From contig JASLPZ010000001.1 of NCBI GenBank assembly GCA_030744725.1, positions 23,411-87,410 of the forward strand: 64,000 bases of DNA. Reading direction: 5' to 3'. Origin of the DNA: ARS98 sp030744725. GTDB taxonomy: Bacteria > Planctomycetota > Planctomycetia > Pirellulales > Pirellulaceae. The translations under genes were made by a program, and so were the position numbers. Below the pieces are notes generated by a model. It made no database searches and was not told the DNA's origin. It saw nothing but the letters and a program-made list of their open reading frames with translations. Position 1 is the first letter of the stretch. Every line of letters begins with the position of its first letter. Below are positions 29,648-39,756 of this stretch, piece by piece.

Positions 29648-30316
29648 ATGCCACCAACCGCCAACGAGATCGACGCTGGGCAAGCCATCTATACCAAGGC
29701 GACACTCCGGATCTACGACTTTCTGGTCTTGGGCATTTCGAACCGCTGGATCTGGCGATGCCCAACGTCACGGCTGCTGCGGATGTACAACGATGACATT
29801 TCGGCGAATCATCTCGACGTCGGAGTGGGTACAGGGTATCTGCTGGACCACTGTCGGTTTCCGGCCGAACGTCCACGGATTGGATTGCTGGATTTGAACG
29901 CAACCTGTTTGCAGACGGCCGCGCAGCGGATCGCGAGATATCAACCAATGCAATTCCAAGCCAACGTGCTGATGCCGATCGAGATCGACGAGGCACCGTT
30001 CGATTCGGTCGGTTTGAATTACGTCTTGCATTGCCTGCCGGGCTCTATGTTGGACAAGGCGGTCGTCTTCCAGAATCTGACGCGTCTGATTCGTCCAGGC
30101 GGCATCCTGTTTGGCTCGACGCTCCTAGGCGGTGGGATTCAGCGTGGCTGGGCCTCGCGGGGGCTGATGGCTTACTACAATCGCCAGCGGATCTTTTGCA
30201 ATCGCGATGACCACCTGGACCAACTGGGCTCCGCGTTGGGTGAGCATTTTGAATCACATGTTCTCGAGGTCGTCGGAAGTGCGGCCTTGTTCGCGGGCCG
30301 AATCGCGTCACAATGA
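29648..30316 (+). CDS. Class I SAM-dependent methyltransferase, small-molecule type
   Basis: 222 residues. Motif I is HLDVGVGTGYLLDHC, followed by IGLLDLNATCLQTAAQR and the FDSVGLNYVLHCLPG motif IV region, then LIRPGGILFGSTLLGGG. No extra domain, no signal peptide. It is 65 bases after aceF and 61 bases before the FG-GAP gene; co-transcription with either is possible. The substrate is unknown. Confidence 0.85.
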   Translation: MPPTANEIDAGQAIYTKATLRIYDFLVLGISNRWIWRCPTSRLLRMYNDDISANHLDVGVGTGYLLDHCRFPAERPRIGLLDLNATCLQTAAQRIARYQPMQFQANVLMPIEIDEAPFDSVGLNYVLHCLPGSMLDKAVVFQNLTRLIRPGGILFGSTLLGGGIQRGWASRGLMAYYNRQRIFCNRDDHLDQLGSALGEHFESHVLEVVGSAALFAGRIASQ

Positions 30317-30377
30317 TCTATCTGTTTTTTTGACGGTCCTCTTGAACCAAGACAAGTAGCCCGGCGTACGAAAGCAC

Positions 30378-33300
30378 ATGAACGGCCCCTCAAGCACTCC
30401 GGCCTCGGATCGAAATCGTCTGCTTTTTCTGGTCGGCGCTATCGCCGGACTGGTCATTGGCGCGTTTGTCTATTATGCCAGGCAGCCGGAGATCCCGCCT
30501 GGGCCTGTGGACGTCGACATTGTCAGCGAACCGCTTGCGCCAGACACGGCCGCGCAATTGGTGCATGACGCGCACGTCGCGATTGCCCACTTGGAAAACG
30601 CAGAGTTGGAGGCTGCCGACCAGTTGTTCCTGGAGATCGGACGACAGCTTCCCCAGGAAGCGCTGCCAAATCGGAACCTGGCTATCGGTCGATTCCTGGC
30701 CTATGACGAAGGAAAGGTGGATCTTCCGGCGATGGAAGAGGCGCTGGACCGGCTTCGTCAGGCTGAACCCGCGGCTGCCACAACCGCTTGGCTCGATGCC
30801 ATGACGGCCCTCAAGGCCGGCAACAATCTCATCGCCCAGGACCCTGACGCCAACGGTACATTCTTGGCCAGGGCGATCAAGTCGTTGCAAACTGCCGAAC
30901 GGCGTGACCCCTCGATGGTCGGCTACCCGTATCAGTTGTTCGAGGCAATGAGATTCGTCGAAGATGCCGATGCGCGCAGACTTGGCGAAGCCGCCCTGGG
31001 CCGCGCCTATCAGAGAGCTCCCGATAACTTGTTCGTACTGGGCGAGTGGCTGTTGGTTCAGGCAGAGAAAGAAGACGCCTCGATCGTCGAGACCTTGAGA
31101 GCTTCAAAAGAGACGATCGCGCCGTTGCAAAGGCAGATCCAGGACACGGTGAAGATCGATATCTTTGCGATGGTGGATGCCGCGGTTGAAGCAGCAGAGC
31201 AGGGAAACTGGCCTGTAGTCAAGGGGCGCGTACGTATCGTGTTCTTCAATTCGATGCGTAGACACGAGTTTGCGCAGGGTGACCTGAAGCGTCTGAAACC
31301 CCATCCGCTTGGGTTCGTCGTCCACAATTTCAGTCCGGCGTTCCGCGACATGTACCCGCAGCCACCCGCCCTCAGTCCCGGCATTGATGTGACATTCTCG
31401 CCCCTGGCCGCGGATCGGCAGTTACCGGCGATCGAAGACGCCGTGGACATGATCGCCGTCGATTTCGACCTGAACGGTGCGCAGGACATCGTTGTGCTAC
31501 GCCCCACCTCTGTCGAAGTCTATGGCCAAGCCGAACCGGCCAGCGCTTGGGGCCTACTGACTGCGTTGGAAATTCCTCCCGGCGTGCGTGGGCTCCTGGT
31601 GGCCGACCTGGATCACGATCGTGACCACACGATCGCCCACGAAGAAACGGAAGACGGGAGTCCTGGGCCACTTAAGCCCCATGTCTGCTACGCCGCGGAT
31701 GTCGACGTGGTGATCTTCGGCGAATCTGGACTGCTCGTCCTGCGCAACGAACTCGATAGCGAAAGCCAAAAACGCTCGTTGGTGCGGGTGGAACAATCCG
31801 CGGATCTCAATGTTCCGGTGGCCCATCATGGCGTGCTCGTCGACTTCGACCACGACAGCAATCTCGACGTGATTCTGGCCAGCCAGCAGGGAATCGTGGC
31901 GTTGTTGGCACGTGGAAACATGACATTCGCCAACGCCACTCCCTACTCGCGGATGCCGCCAGCCGACCATCCTTTCACCAGTCTATTGCCGGTCGATTGG
32001 GACCGAGATGCTGACATTGACATTCTGGCAACCGCGCCCGAGGGTGGTTTAGTTGGTTACTTGGAGAACAAACGGCACGGCAATTTTAGTTGGGTCGTTC
32101 TTGACAAAGAGTTCGACGCACTCAAAGGGTCGACGTCGCTGTCGCTCTTGGACTGTGATGGCAATGCCTCGTGGGATCTGATTGGAAACGGCGCCATCGG
32201 TTTCCAGCTGATCCAGACCCACTCGTCGCCAACAGGTATTCCCCGTGCGATGCGTGCTTCGCAAGCTGGAGATATCAAATTCGATGGGCTGACACTGTGG
32301 GACTATGACAACGACGGTTTTCAGGATGCTCTTGTCTGGAGCGACGACGGCCTCCTTGTTTACCGAGGGTCGGATGACGGGACATTCACGATCGCGGCGT
32401 CGGTGTTTGGAGATACTCCCGTTGCGATTCGCAAATGCGATGTGGCCGACTTCGACGCGGATGGCGATCAAGATGTGGCCGTACTCACGAGACAGGGTAT
32501 CACACTCTATTCCAATGAAGGCGGCAACCTAAACCACTGGCTGGAAATTCGAACACTGGGGCTCGTCGATAACAAGGGTAAATCAAATCACAACGGAATC
32601 GGCGGCCTCATTGAAATAAAAACGGGCTTCCGCTACCAAGCCCAAGTAGTCCATCGACCCGTCACGCATTTCGGCTTGGGCGAATTGGAAAAGGCAGATG
32701 TGATCCGTTACTTGTGGCCTAATGGCGTACCGCAAGCAGCCATCGCGCCAGTGACCAATCAGGCGATCTGCGAAACCATGGTGCTAAAGGGCTCGTGCCC
32801 GTACTTGTACACCTGGACCGGTGAGAAGTTCGAGTTCTTCACCGACTTGCTGTGGGCGGCCCCAATCGGGTTGCAGTTTGCCGAAGGGGTGTTGGCACCG
32901 GCGCGTGAATGGGAGTACCTCTTGATCCCTGGCGACCTCCTCAAACCACATGACGGGCTCTACGCCGTACAGGTTACGGAAGAGTTGTGGGAGGCAGCGT
33001 ACTTCGAGTCCATTCGATTAATCGCCCTCGACCATCCAGCGGACGTGGAACTCTATTCGAATGAGAAAGTTGGGCCAGCCGAGATTGCCGAACACCTGAT
33101 TCACACCGTGCGAACCCGCCGCCCGCCGGTGGCAGCTCGCGATCAGCACGCACGCAACGTGTTGCCGGAAATCTTACACCGCGACGGCACGTTCATGCGC
33201 GGCTTCGACAAGAATGTTGTGCCAGGTCTGGTTGACCAGCACTATCTTGAATTGGATCTGGGAGACTTGAAGGACGCGCGGCAAATCAAGCTATTCTTGA

Positions 33301-34076
33301 CCGGTTGGATTTATCCGACAGACACCTCGCTGAATGTCGCGCTATCTCGGCACCCGGAACTCAACGGCCCCAAACCACCTGCGATTTGGGTTCCCGGCGC
33401 GGATGGTAAATGGCAGGAGACGATCCCCTATATGGGATTTCCCGGAGGAAAGACCAAGACGATTGTCGTCGACCTGTCCAAGGCTTTTCTGACAGACGAC
33501 TTTCGTTTACGAATTGTGACGACGGGCGAATTCTATTGGGACGAGGCGTTCTACACCGTCGACGAACTGCCAGCCGATGTTCGCCAGACGCCTCTAGCGC
33601 TACGATCCGCCGACTTGCATTACCGTGGTTTTTCGCAGCCACTCCCTCCCAAAGAAAACTCGCCAGAGATCTACGACTATCAGAAAGTCTCGCCCGCACG
33701 CAAGTGGCCGCCGATGGATGGTCGCTTCACGAAGTTCGGTGACGTGCGCGAGCTACTGATCGAGAATGATGACCGATTGGTCGTGATCGGTGCCGGCGAC
33801 GAGATGACTCTGACATTTGCCGAGCCAGCGATGCCTCTTCCAGAGGGGTGGGTACGGGACTTCGTCATCCATAATGTCGGGTGGGACAAGGATGCCGACT
33901 TGAACACTGTCTACGGCCAAACCGTAGAGCCTCTACCGTTTGTTGGTATGCGGCGTTATCCGTTCCCAGTGGAACAGACGGTACCAGATTCGCCGAGCTA
34001 TCGAGAGTATCTGCGAAAATACCAGACTCGGACCCAAAAACGCTCCGAGTTTTGGAACACGATCCGCGACTATTGA
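30378..34076 (+). CDS. Membrane-anchored TPR/FG-GAP/ASPIC (CRTAC1-like) protein, 1232 residues
   Basis: A membrane helix at about residues 14-33 anchors the protein with the bulk outside the cytoplasm. Residues ~55-280 are helical, TPR-like. From ~350 to ~720 are at least seven calcium-loop VCBS/FG-GAP units, for example DFDHDSNLDVI, DWDRDADIDIL, DYDNDGFQDAL and DFDADGDQDVA. Around 728-790 is an ASPIC/UnbV domain (HNGIGGLIEIKTG...HFGLGELEKADVIRYLWPNGV). The last ~420 residues form an extra beta-rich domain beginning with SCPYLYTWTGEKFEFFTD, a motif I associate with planctomycete CRTAC1 relatives. Function unknown; it likely binds calcium and other proteins in the periplasm. It is first in the cytochrome cluster. 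Confidence 0.85.
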   Translation: MNGPSSTPASDRNRLLFLVGAIAGLVIGAFVYYARQPEIPPGPVDVDIVSEPLAPDTAAQLVHDAHVAIAHLENAELEAADQLFLEIGRQLPQEALPNRNLAIGRFLAYDEGKVDLPAMEEALDRLRQAEPAAATTAWLDAMTALKAGNNLIAQDPDANGTFLARAIKSLQTAERRDPSMVGYPYQLFEAMRFVEDADARRLGEAALGRAYQRAPDNLFVLGEWLLVQAEKEDASIVETLRASKETIAPLQRQIQDTVKIDIFAMVDAAVEAAEQGNWPVVKGRVRIVFFNSMRRHEFAQGDLKRLKPHPLGFVVHNFSPAFRDMYPQPPALSPGIDVTFSPLAADRQLPAIEDAVDMIAVDFDLNGAQDIVVLRPTSVEVYGQAEPASAWGLLTALEIPPGVRGLLVADLDHDRDHTIAHEETEDGSPGPLKPHVCYAADVDVVIFGESGLLVLRNELDSESQKRSLVRVEQSADLNVPVAHHGVLVDFDHDSNLDVILASQQGIVALLARGNMTFANATPYSRMPPADHPFTSLLPVDWDRDADIDILATAPEGGLVGYLENKRHGNFSWVVLDKEFDALKGSTSLSLLDCDGNASWDLIGNGAIGFQLIQTHSSPTGIPRAMRASQAGDIKFDGLTLWDYDNDGFQDALVWSDDGLLVYRGSDDGTFTIAASVFGDTPVAIRKCDVADFDADGDQDVAVLTRQGITLYSNEGGNLNHWLEIRTLGLVDNKGKSNHNGIGGLIEIKTGFRYQAQVVHRPVTHFGLGELEKADVIRYLWPNGVPQAAIAPVTNQAICETMVLKGSCPYLYTWTGEKFEFFTDLLWAAPIGLQFAEGVLAPAREWEYLLIPGDLLKPHDGLYAVQVTEELWEAAYFESIRLIALDHPADVELYSNEKVGPAEIAEHLIHTVRTRRPPVAARDQHARNVLPEILHRDGTFMRGFDKNVVPGLVDQHYLELDLGDLKDARQIKLFLTGWIYPTDTSLNVALSRHPELNGPKPPAIWVPGADGKWQETIPYMGFPGGKTKTIVVDLSKAFLTDDFRLRIVTTGEFYWDEAFYTVDELPADVRQTPLALRSADLHYRGFSQPLPPKENSPEIYDYQKVSPARKWPPMDGRFTKFGDVRELLIENDDRLVVIGAGDEMTLTFAEPAMPLPEGWVRDFVIHNVGWDKDADLNTVYGQTVEPLPFVGMRRYPFPVEQTVPDSPSYREYLRKYQTRTQKRSEFWNTIRDY

Positions 34077-34105
34077 AAGCGAGTGAGTACGCCGCATCAG
34101 TCGAT

Positions 34106-34134
34106 TTGACGTCTTCTTGGCTCGTTCTTATAGT
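34106..34134 (+). promoter_or_regulatory. Sigma70-type promoter candidate
   Basis: TTGACG (34106-34111) and TATAGT (34129-34134) are separated by exactly 17 bases. Both hexamers differ from consensus by one base. The site is 61 bases before the ATG of the small secreted protein and just after the stop of the FG-GAP gene, so the cytochrome part of the cluster may be transcribed separately. Confidence 0.55.
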
Positions 34135-34195
34135 GAATTGTCGACTTACTCTTCGCGAGTACACGCGACGCTTCTCCATATCAGCCGTTTCGGCC

Positions 34196-34684
34196 ATGAA
34201 AAGCACTGACAACCAGCGCCGTCAACTGCGCTACCGCGCCATGATGCTCGGCAGTGTCGCGTTGTTGGTTACCGCACTGCTTGGCAGCATCACGTCGATC
34301 GCGCACGCAGGCTGCGGAGACTATGTCGTGATCGGAAATCCATTGCGCGAACCGCCGCGCCAGGCGCAGCAACACGCGGTGCCGGAACTGGATTCAGCCA
34401 TGCCGATAGAGCGCCCTTCCCGGCTTCCATGCCAGGGCCCTGGTTGCCGGCAAGGCGACGCTTCCCCGCCATTACCGGTGCCCATCGTGATCACGTCGAG
34501 CCCAGAACTTGTGGCGATTGCACCAACGGCAGGCGCCGCAGTGTCAGCAAGTGGAGAATCTTGCGTCGATCTCCGTGCCTCGCGCCGCGTCGAGGGCGTC
34601 TTTGATCGCGTGGAACGACCACCGCGATTTGCCGCGCAGACCTTTCTTGGTTCGTGGTGCCCCTCTGCCTGGCTACCTGTGTGA
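34196..34684 (+). CDS. Small secreted protein of a planctomycete-type family, function unknown
   Basis: 162 residues from the ATG at 34196. A positively charged start and a hydrophobic segment ending AHAGCGDYVV give a clear signal peptide (about residues 1-38). The mature part has a CQGPGCRQG motif and Pro-rich stretches. I recall small planctomycete exported proteins with a similar CxGPxC core, but no biochemical role is known. Two cysteines could form a disulphide or bind metal. It sits between the FG-GAP and cytochrome genes. Confidence 0.65.
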   Translation: MKSTDNQRRQLRYRAMMLGSVALLVTALLGSITSIAHAGCGDYVVIGNPLREPPRQAQQHAVPELDSAMPIERPSRLPCQGPGCRQGDASPPLPVPIVITSSPELVAIAPTAGAAVSASGESCVDLRASRRVEGVFDRVERPPRFAAQTFLGSWCPSAWLPV

Positions 34685-34829
34685 CGTTGTGATCAATACG
34701 TTGCCGGTTGCTGAGTTCCCAGAAGGCGAGCCACGTCTTGGCTACGCCTGAGCTTGCGCTCACTTGGTTCTCCGCCGATCTCATTTTCGAATCGATGGTG
34801 ATCCATCTTTCCAACAAAGGAGTCTCGCG

Positions 34830-37757
34830 ATGTCCGCGGAGAACTCAGCAGCGTCGCGCCATGCGGACTTGCTGCAACCAACCGGCAAACAGTACGTGCG
34901 TGCCGTCGGGCCACGACTACGGATTCTGCTCTATGTCGTCTTCGCACTGGTGGCTGTCATTGGTGCGAACTCGGTGTTCTTGGCTGCAGTAACGGGGCTC
35001 GAATGGGTCAGCCAGCGTTGGGGCGACGGAGTAACTTACCAAAACCACTTTTATCTCAGCATGTTCATGCTGCATTTGGCGCTGGGCCTGCTGCTGGTCG
35101 TGCCCTTCCTGGTGTTTGGCACCGTTCACATGCTGGCGTCCAGGAATCGTCGCAATCAGCGTGCCGTGCGAATTGGCTATTTCCTATTCGGCATGGGCAT
35201 CGTGGTGCTCGTCACAGGGATCCTGCTGGTACGGATTGAAGGCTTCTTCGATCTCAAACAGCCTGCCGCACGTTCGCTGGTCTATTGGTGCCACGTGATC
35301 GCGCCGCTTTCAGCAATGTGGCTGTATTGGCTGCACCGACTGGCTGGGCCACGGATCAAATGGCGTGTGGGACTGGCCTACGGCGCCGTCGTTGGCATGA
35401 TCGTGCTATTGATGGTCATCGTCCAAGCCCAGGATCCAAGGCAGTGGTATGCCGTGGGTCCCAAGGAAGGAGCACAGTATTTCGAACCGTCGCTGGCGCG
35501 CACCGGCACAGGTGATTTCATCCCGGCCAAGACGATGATGATGGACGATTACTGTAAGAAATGTCACTCGGACATTTACGATGGGTGGTTCCATAGCGTG
35601 CACCACATTAGCTCGTTCAATAATCCTGCCTATTTGGCGAGCGTTCGGGAGACGCGTCAAGTTGCTTTGAAACGCGACGGCAATCTGAAGGCGGCACGGT
35701 GGTGCGCTGGCTGCCACGATCCCGTCCCGTTTTTTAGCGGTGCCTTCGACGATCCGAACTACGATGATGTAAACGACCCCACGGCGCACGCGGGCATTAC
35801 CTGTACCACGTGCCACGCGATCACCAATATCAACAGCACGCGTGGCAATGCCGACTATACGATTGAAGAGCCGCTCCACTATCCGTTTGCTTCCAGTCAA
35901 AACACGCTGTTGCAGTTCATCAACAATACAGTTGTCAAGGCGAAACCTTCGTTCCACAAGCAGACTTTTCTCAAGCCGTTCCACAAAACGGCCGAGTTCT
36001 GTTCGACATGCCACAAAGTCCATCTGCCGAAGGAGCTGACACAGTACAAGGAGTTTCTCCGTGGCCAAAACCACTACGACCCCTATTTGCTCAGCGGAGT
36101 CTCGGGCCACGGTGCACGCAGCTTTTATTATCCGCCCCAGGCGCAAACCAATTGCAACGGTTGCCACATGCCCCTGGCGGCATCCAAAGACTTTGGGGCC
36201 AAGAACTTCCCCGGCGCGGACCAGCCCAGCGTGCACAGCCATCTGTTTCCCAGCGCCAATACCGCGATGGCGTGGCTTCGCAATGAGCCGGATGTGATTG
36301 AAGCGCATCGAGACTTCAATGAGGGTGTGATGCGTGTCGACATTTTCGGAATCAAAGAAGGCGGCACCATCGATGGCCAATTGCACGCTCCGCTCCGGCC
36401 TACCGTCCCCGCGTTAAAGCCCGGCGGATCGTACTTGTTGGAGACCGTGATTCGCACCTTGAAGATGGGGCACCTCTTTACCCAAGGCACGGTCGATTCG
36501 AATGAAATCTGGTTGGATGTCGAGGTTACCAGTGGCAAACGGGTGATTGGCCGCAGTGGCGGACGGGACGCGGCCAGCGAAGTTGACCCTTGGTCGCACT
36601 TTGTCAATGCTTACGTGCTGGACAAGAACGGCAATCGGATCGACCGTCGCAACGCGGCGGACATTTTTGTGCCGCTCTACAATCATCAGATTCCGCCAGG
36701 TGCCGCACAGGTGGCCCATTATGCATTGGAGGTGCCGCGGGACGTTACCAAACCGATCACCGTTAAACTGAAGCTGAACTACCGCAAGTTCGACAAGCAG
36801 TTTACGGACTTCATGACTCGTACGGCCAAGCCGGGTGATAAGCCGATTCGCGGACACCGTGTGGGACAGCCGTATATGAATCAGTTGCCCATGATGGTTC
36901 TGGCCGAGGACACGATGACGTTTCCTATCTCGGGAATCGCAGAAGAGGTGGAGGCCGGCGATCGGGGAATTCCCGCTTGGCAACGTTGGAATGACTACGG
37001 CATCGGCTTGTTTCTCGAGGGCAAGGCCGAATTGCGACAGGCCGCTGATGCATTCGCTCAGGTCGAGTCGTTGGGGCAGTACCATGGGCCGCTCAATGCC
37101 GCCCGCGTCTTGCATCGTGAAGGTCGTCTTGACGAAGCCGTCGGTGCCATCGAGAGGGCTGCGAAGTTCAACGATCCGCCGGCACCGCCCTGGACCATGG
37201 CTTGGCTGAGCGGGTTAGTGAATCGCGAGCAAGGCTATTTGGCCGAGGCGGCTACTAGTTTTCGCAGTGTCTTGGACACGAGGGTCCCTGATCGTGATTT
37301 CGATTTTAGTTTGGATTACCAGGTCATCAATCTGTTGGGCATGACGTTGTTCGATCAAGCCAACCAGCAAAACGGTCCAGACCGACGTGATGTAAAGGAC
37401 GCACTTCTGCGGCAGGCTGTCGAGCAATTTGAGAAGACGCTGCGGATTGACGCGGAAAATGTCACCGCGCATTACAACTTGGCGCTGCTCTACACGCGGC
37501 TTGATGACCAGCAGCGCGCCGCGAAACATCGGCGCGATCATGCCCGCTACAAATCTGATGACAATGCGGGTGACCAGGCCGTCACCCTCGCTCGGCAGAA
37601 AAGCGCAGCGGCAGACCACGCCGCAGAATCGCTGGTGATTTACTCTTTGCATCGCGCTGGTGCCCCAGAATCTGGTGCCCCAGAATTGCCTAACGCGGCA
37701 GTGCCGCGGCCAAATAGGGAACGTGCCCGTCTTGGGCACGCTCCCGTTGGTCGCTAA
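34830..37757 (+). CDS. Pentahaem cytochrome c with five membrane helices and C-terminal TPRs
   Basis: 975 residues from the ATG at 34830 with AAAGGAG 8 bases upstream. Five hydrophobic helices occupy about residues 24-200; His residues in the second (SMFMLHLALG) and fourth (YWCHVIAPLS) could hold a b-type haem. Five CxxCH haem c motifs follow: CKKCH (242), CAGCH (292), CTTCH (325), CSTCH (391) and CNGCH (442). Residues ~700-920 are TPR-like (DQQNGPDRR... AHYNLALLYTRLDDQQ). It looks like a quinol- or partner-linked electron carrier facing the periplasm. The last ~22 residues are encoded by a dispersed DNA repeat (37691-37757), including the stop. Confidence 0.87.
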   Translation: MSAENSAASRHADLLQPTGKQYVRAVGPRLRILLYVVFALVAVIGANSVFLAAVTGLEWVSQRWGDGVTYQNHFYLSMFMLHLALGLLLVVPFLVFGTVHMLASRNRRNQRAVRIGYFLFGMGIVVLVTGILLVRIEGFFDLKQPAARSLVYWCHVIAPLSAMWLYWLHRLAGPRIKWRVGLAYGAVVGMIVLLMVIVQAQDPRQWYAVGPKEGAQYFEPSLARTGTGDFIPAKTMMMDDYCKKCHSDIYDGWFHSVHHISSFNNPAYLASVRETRQVALKRDGNLKAARWCAGCHDPVPFFSGAFDDPNYDDVNDPTAHAGITCTTCHAITNINSTRGNADYTIEEPLHYPFASSQNTLLQFINNTVVKAKPSFHKQTFLKPFHKTAEFCSTCHKVHLPKELTQYKEFLRGQNHYDPYLLSGVSGHGARSFYYPPQAQTNCNGCHMPLAASKDFGAKNFPGADQPSVHSHLFPSANTAMAWLRNEPDVIEAHRDFNEGVMRVDIFGIKEGGTIDGQLHAPLRPTVPALKPGGSYLLETVIRTLKMGHLFTQGTVDSNEIWLDVEVTSGKRVIGRSGGRDAASEVDPWSHFVNAYVLDKNGNRIDRRNAADIFVPLYNHQIPPGAAQVAHYALEVPRDVTKPITVKLKLNYRKFDKQFTDFMTRTAKPGDKPIRGHRVGQPYMNQLPMMVLAEDTMTFPISGIAEEVEAGDRGIPAWQRWNDYGIGLFLEGKAELRQAADAFAQVESLGQYHGPLNAARVLHREGRLDEAVGAIERAAKFNDPPAPPWTMAWLSGLVNREQGYLAEAATSFRSVLDTRVPDRDFDFSLDYQVINLLGMTLFDQANQQNGPDRRDVKDALLRQAVEQFEKTLRIDAENVTAHYNLALLYTRLDDQQRAAKHRRDHARYKSDDNAGDQAVTLARQKSAAADHAAESLVIYSLHRAGAPESGAPELPNAAVPRPNRERARLGHAPVGR

Positions 37758-37770
37758 GACTCGACTCAAA
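37691..37770. repeat. Dispersed repeat family B (copy 3), partly coding
   Basis: Starts TAACGCGGCAG like the copy at 6393 and ends with GTCGCTAAGACTCGACTCA like the copy at 18155. An internal hairpin is formed by GTGCCCGTCTTGGGCAC. The first 67 bases form the last 22 codons and the stop of the cytochrome gene. Confidence 0.65.
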
Positions 37771-37843
37771 TACGACAAGTCTCCGACCATAAGGAGACTA
37801 ACAACTAGTCGCCGGTTGATTCACCGGAAACGGAGACCAAGCC

Positions 37844-39706
37844 ATGAAGAAGCCACCTCCCAAAGATCAAATATCGACTGATACCGGCCAATTCGATGAG
37901 GCGCATGATGACGCAGTCATCGGCGTGGCGCTCCGCGCGTCGCTACTGGTGATTGTCGTGCTGATCGCCATCGGCGGAGCGATCGCATACTGGCTGACGC
38001 AACCGAAGCCCCATCCAGTCGAGGTCAAGACGATTGTATCGATGCCGAAGATCCGTTCACGGCCACCCGCCGAAGCACCGGAGGTGAAGTTTATCGATAT
38101 CACGAAGGCAGCAGGGATCGACTTCATCCACGAGAACGGCGCGTACGGCGACAAGCTACTCCCGGAAACAATGGGCGGCGGCGGCGGATTTCTGGACTAC
38201 GACTCCGATGGCGACCAAGACATTCTGCTCGTCAACGCAACGCGTTGGCCATGGGATCCACGGTCTCCGGTGAAATCCACCTCAATGAAGCTTTTTCGCA
38301 ATGACGGCACCGGACAGTTCGACGACGTGACCATCGATGTCGGCTTAGATGTTTCGTTCTATGGTATGGGTTGCGCCTTCGGTGATTTTGATAACGACGG
38401 TGATACTGATCTGTTTATTTCTGTGGTGGGGCCGAACAAACTGTTTCGCAATGATCAAGGCAAGTTCACCGATATCACGGACACAGCGAATGTTTCCGGA
38501 GACGATTCGGCCTGGGGAAGTAGCTGCGCGTGGCTCGACTACAACAACGATAGTCGGCTGGACCTGTTCGTTTGCAACTACGTACAGTGGTCGAAAGAGA
38601 CCGACCTCAGCCAGAACTTTCAGCTGACTGGCGTGGGCCGCGCCTACGGCCCTCCAACTGCCTTCGAAGGGACCTTTCCTTGTTTGTACCGAAATGATGG
38701 CGACGGGCAATTCACCGATGTCTCGGCGACGGCAGGGATCCAAGTAAAGAACCCGGCGACGGGCGTCCCCATGGCCAAGTCGATGGGTGTGGCCACGATT
38801 GATCTGGATCGAGATGGCTGGATGGATCTCATCGTTTCCAACGACACCGTGCAGAACTTCCTCTTTCACAATCAACACGACGGCACTTTTCACGAAGTCG
38901 GGAGTATTGCAGGAATTGGTTTTGACTCTGCCGGAAACGCCCGCGGCGCCATGGGAATCGACGTCAGTTATTTTCGCAACGACAAGACCCTGGGTGTGGC
39001 GATTGGGAACTTCGCCAACGAAATGACTTCGCTGTATTGTGCCAATGAGGATCCGCTACAGTTTGTAGACGCCGCCATCTCCACTGGACTCGGGCCTGCC
39101 ACGCGACTGGAATTGACATTCGGCTTGTTCTTTTTTGATTACGACTTGGATGGCCGTTTGGATCTCTTGGCAGCCAACGGCCATCTGGAGGACGAGATCA
39201 ACAAGGTGCAAGCAAGCCAGCATTACGAGCAGCCACCGCAGCTGTTCTGGAATTGTGGTCCTGACACGAGGACCGAATTCCAGAAGGTTGATGCTGACAA
39301 GTGCGGCCCCGATTTCGCGCGGCGGATGGTCGGCCGTGGTGCCGCATACGCAGACATTGATGAAGACGGCGACTTGGACGTGCTGTTGCTTCAAGTCGGC
39401 GGACCACCCCGACTCCTGCGAAACGATCAGCAGCAAGAGCATCACTGGTCGCGGATTCGGCTTGTTGGAACGCGATGCAACGTCGACGCGATTGGCGCTT
39501 GGATCGAAGTCACGTGCGGCGAACAGACATTTCGACGTCAAGTTGCACCAACGCGCAGCTACCTGTCGCAATGTGAATTGCCCGTGACATTCGGACTCGG
39601 AACGCATGACGCGATCGAACGTATCGTCGTGCACTGGCCAGATCGCTCGACCCAGGTGTTGAACCAAGTGGCCGTCGATCAGAACATTGAAATCTCGCAA
39701 GATTAG
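37844..39706 (+). CDS. CRTAC1-like FG-GAP/ASPIC protein, membrane-anchored
   Basis: 620 residues. One membrane helix at about 29-50 then FIDITKAAGIDFIHENGAYG, the standard start of bacterial CRTAC1 proteins. Six calcium-type FG-GAP loops can be read (DYDSDGDQDIL, DFDNDGDTDLF, DYNNDSRLDLF, DLDRDGWMDLI, DYDLDGRLDLL, DIDEDGDLDVL). The C-terminus is an ASPIC/UnbV domain (DAIGAWIEVTCGEQTFRRQV...FGLGTHDAIERIVVHWPD). Probably periplasmic or at the outer surface. Its upstream sequence contains the same 20 bases, CCGACCATAAGGAGACTAAC, found before aceF, but here that AAGGAG is about 50 bases before the ATG. Confidence 0.9.
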   Translation: MKKPPPKDQISTDTGQFDEAHDDAVIGVALRASLLVIVVLIAIGGAIAYWLTQPKPHPVEVKTIVSMPKIRSRPPAEAPEVKFIDITKAAGIDFIHENGAYGDKLLPETMGGGGGFLDYDSDGDQDILLVNATRWPWDPRSPVKSTSMKLFRNDGTGQFDDVTIDVGLDVSFYGMGCAFGDFDNDGDTDLFISVVGPNKLFRNDQGKFTDITDTANVSGDDSAWGSSCAWLDYNNDSRLDLFVCNYVQWSKETDLSQNFQLTGVGRAYGPPTAFEGTFPCLYRNDGDGQFTDVSATAGIQVKNPATGVPMAKSMGVATIDLDRDGWMDLIVSNDTVQNFLFHNQHDGTFHEVGSIAGIGFDSAGNARGAMGIDVSYFRNDKTLGVAIGNFANEMTSLYCANEDPLQFVDAAISTGLGPATRLELTFGLFFFDYDLDGRLDLLAANGHLEDEINKVQASQHYEQPPQLFWNCGPDTRTEFQKVDADKCGPDFARRMVGRGAAYADIDEDGDLDVLLLQVGGPPRLLRNDQQQEHHWSRIRLVGTRCNVDAIGAWIEVTCGEQTFRRQVAPTRSYLSQCELPVTFGLGTHDAIERIVVHWPDRSTQVLNQVAVDQNIEISQD

Positions 39707-39756
39707 GTCCAACAACGCCTGCCAACATGACAACTAGCCGCGATTTACAGGGCACT

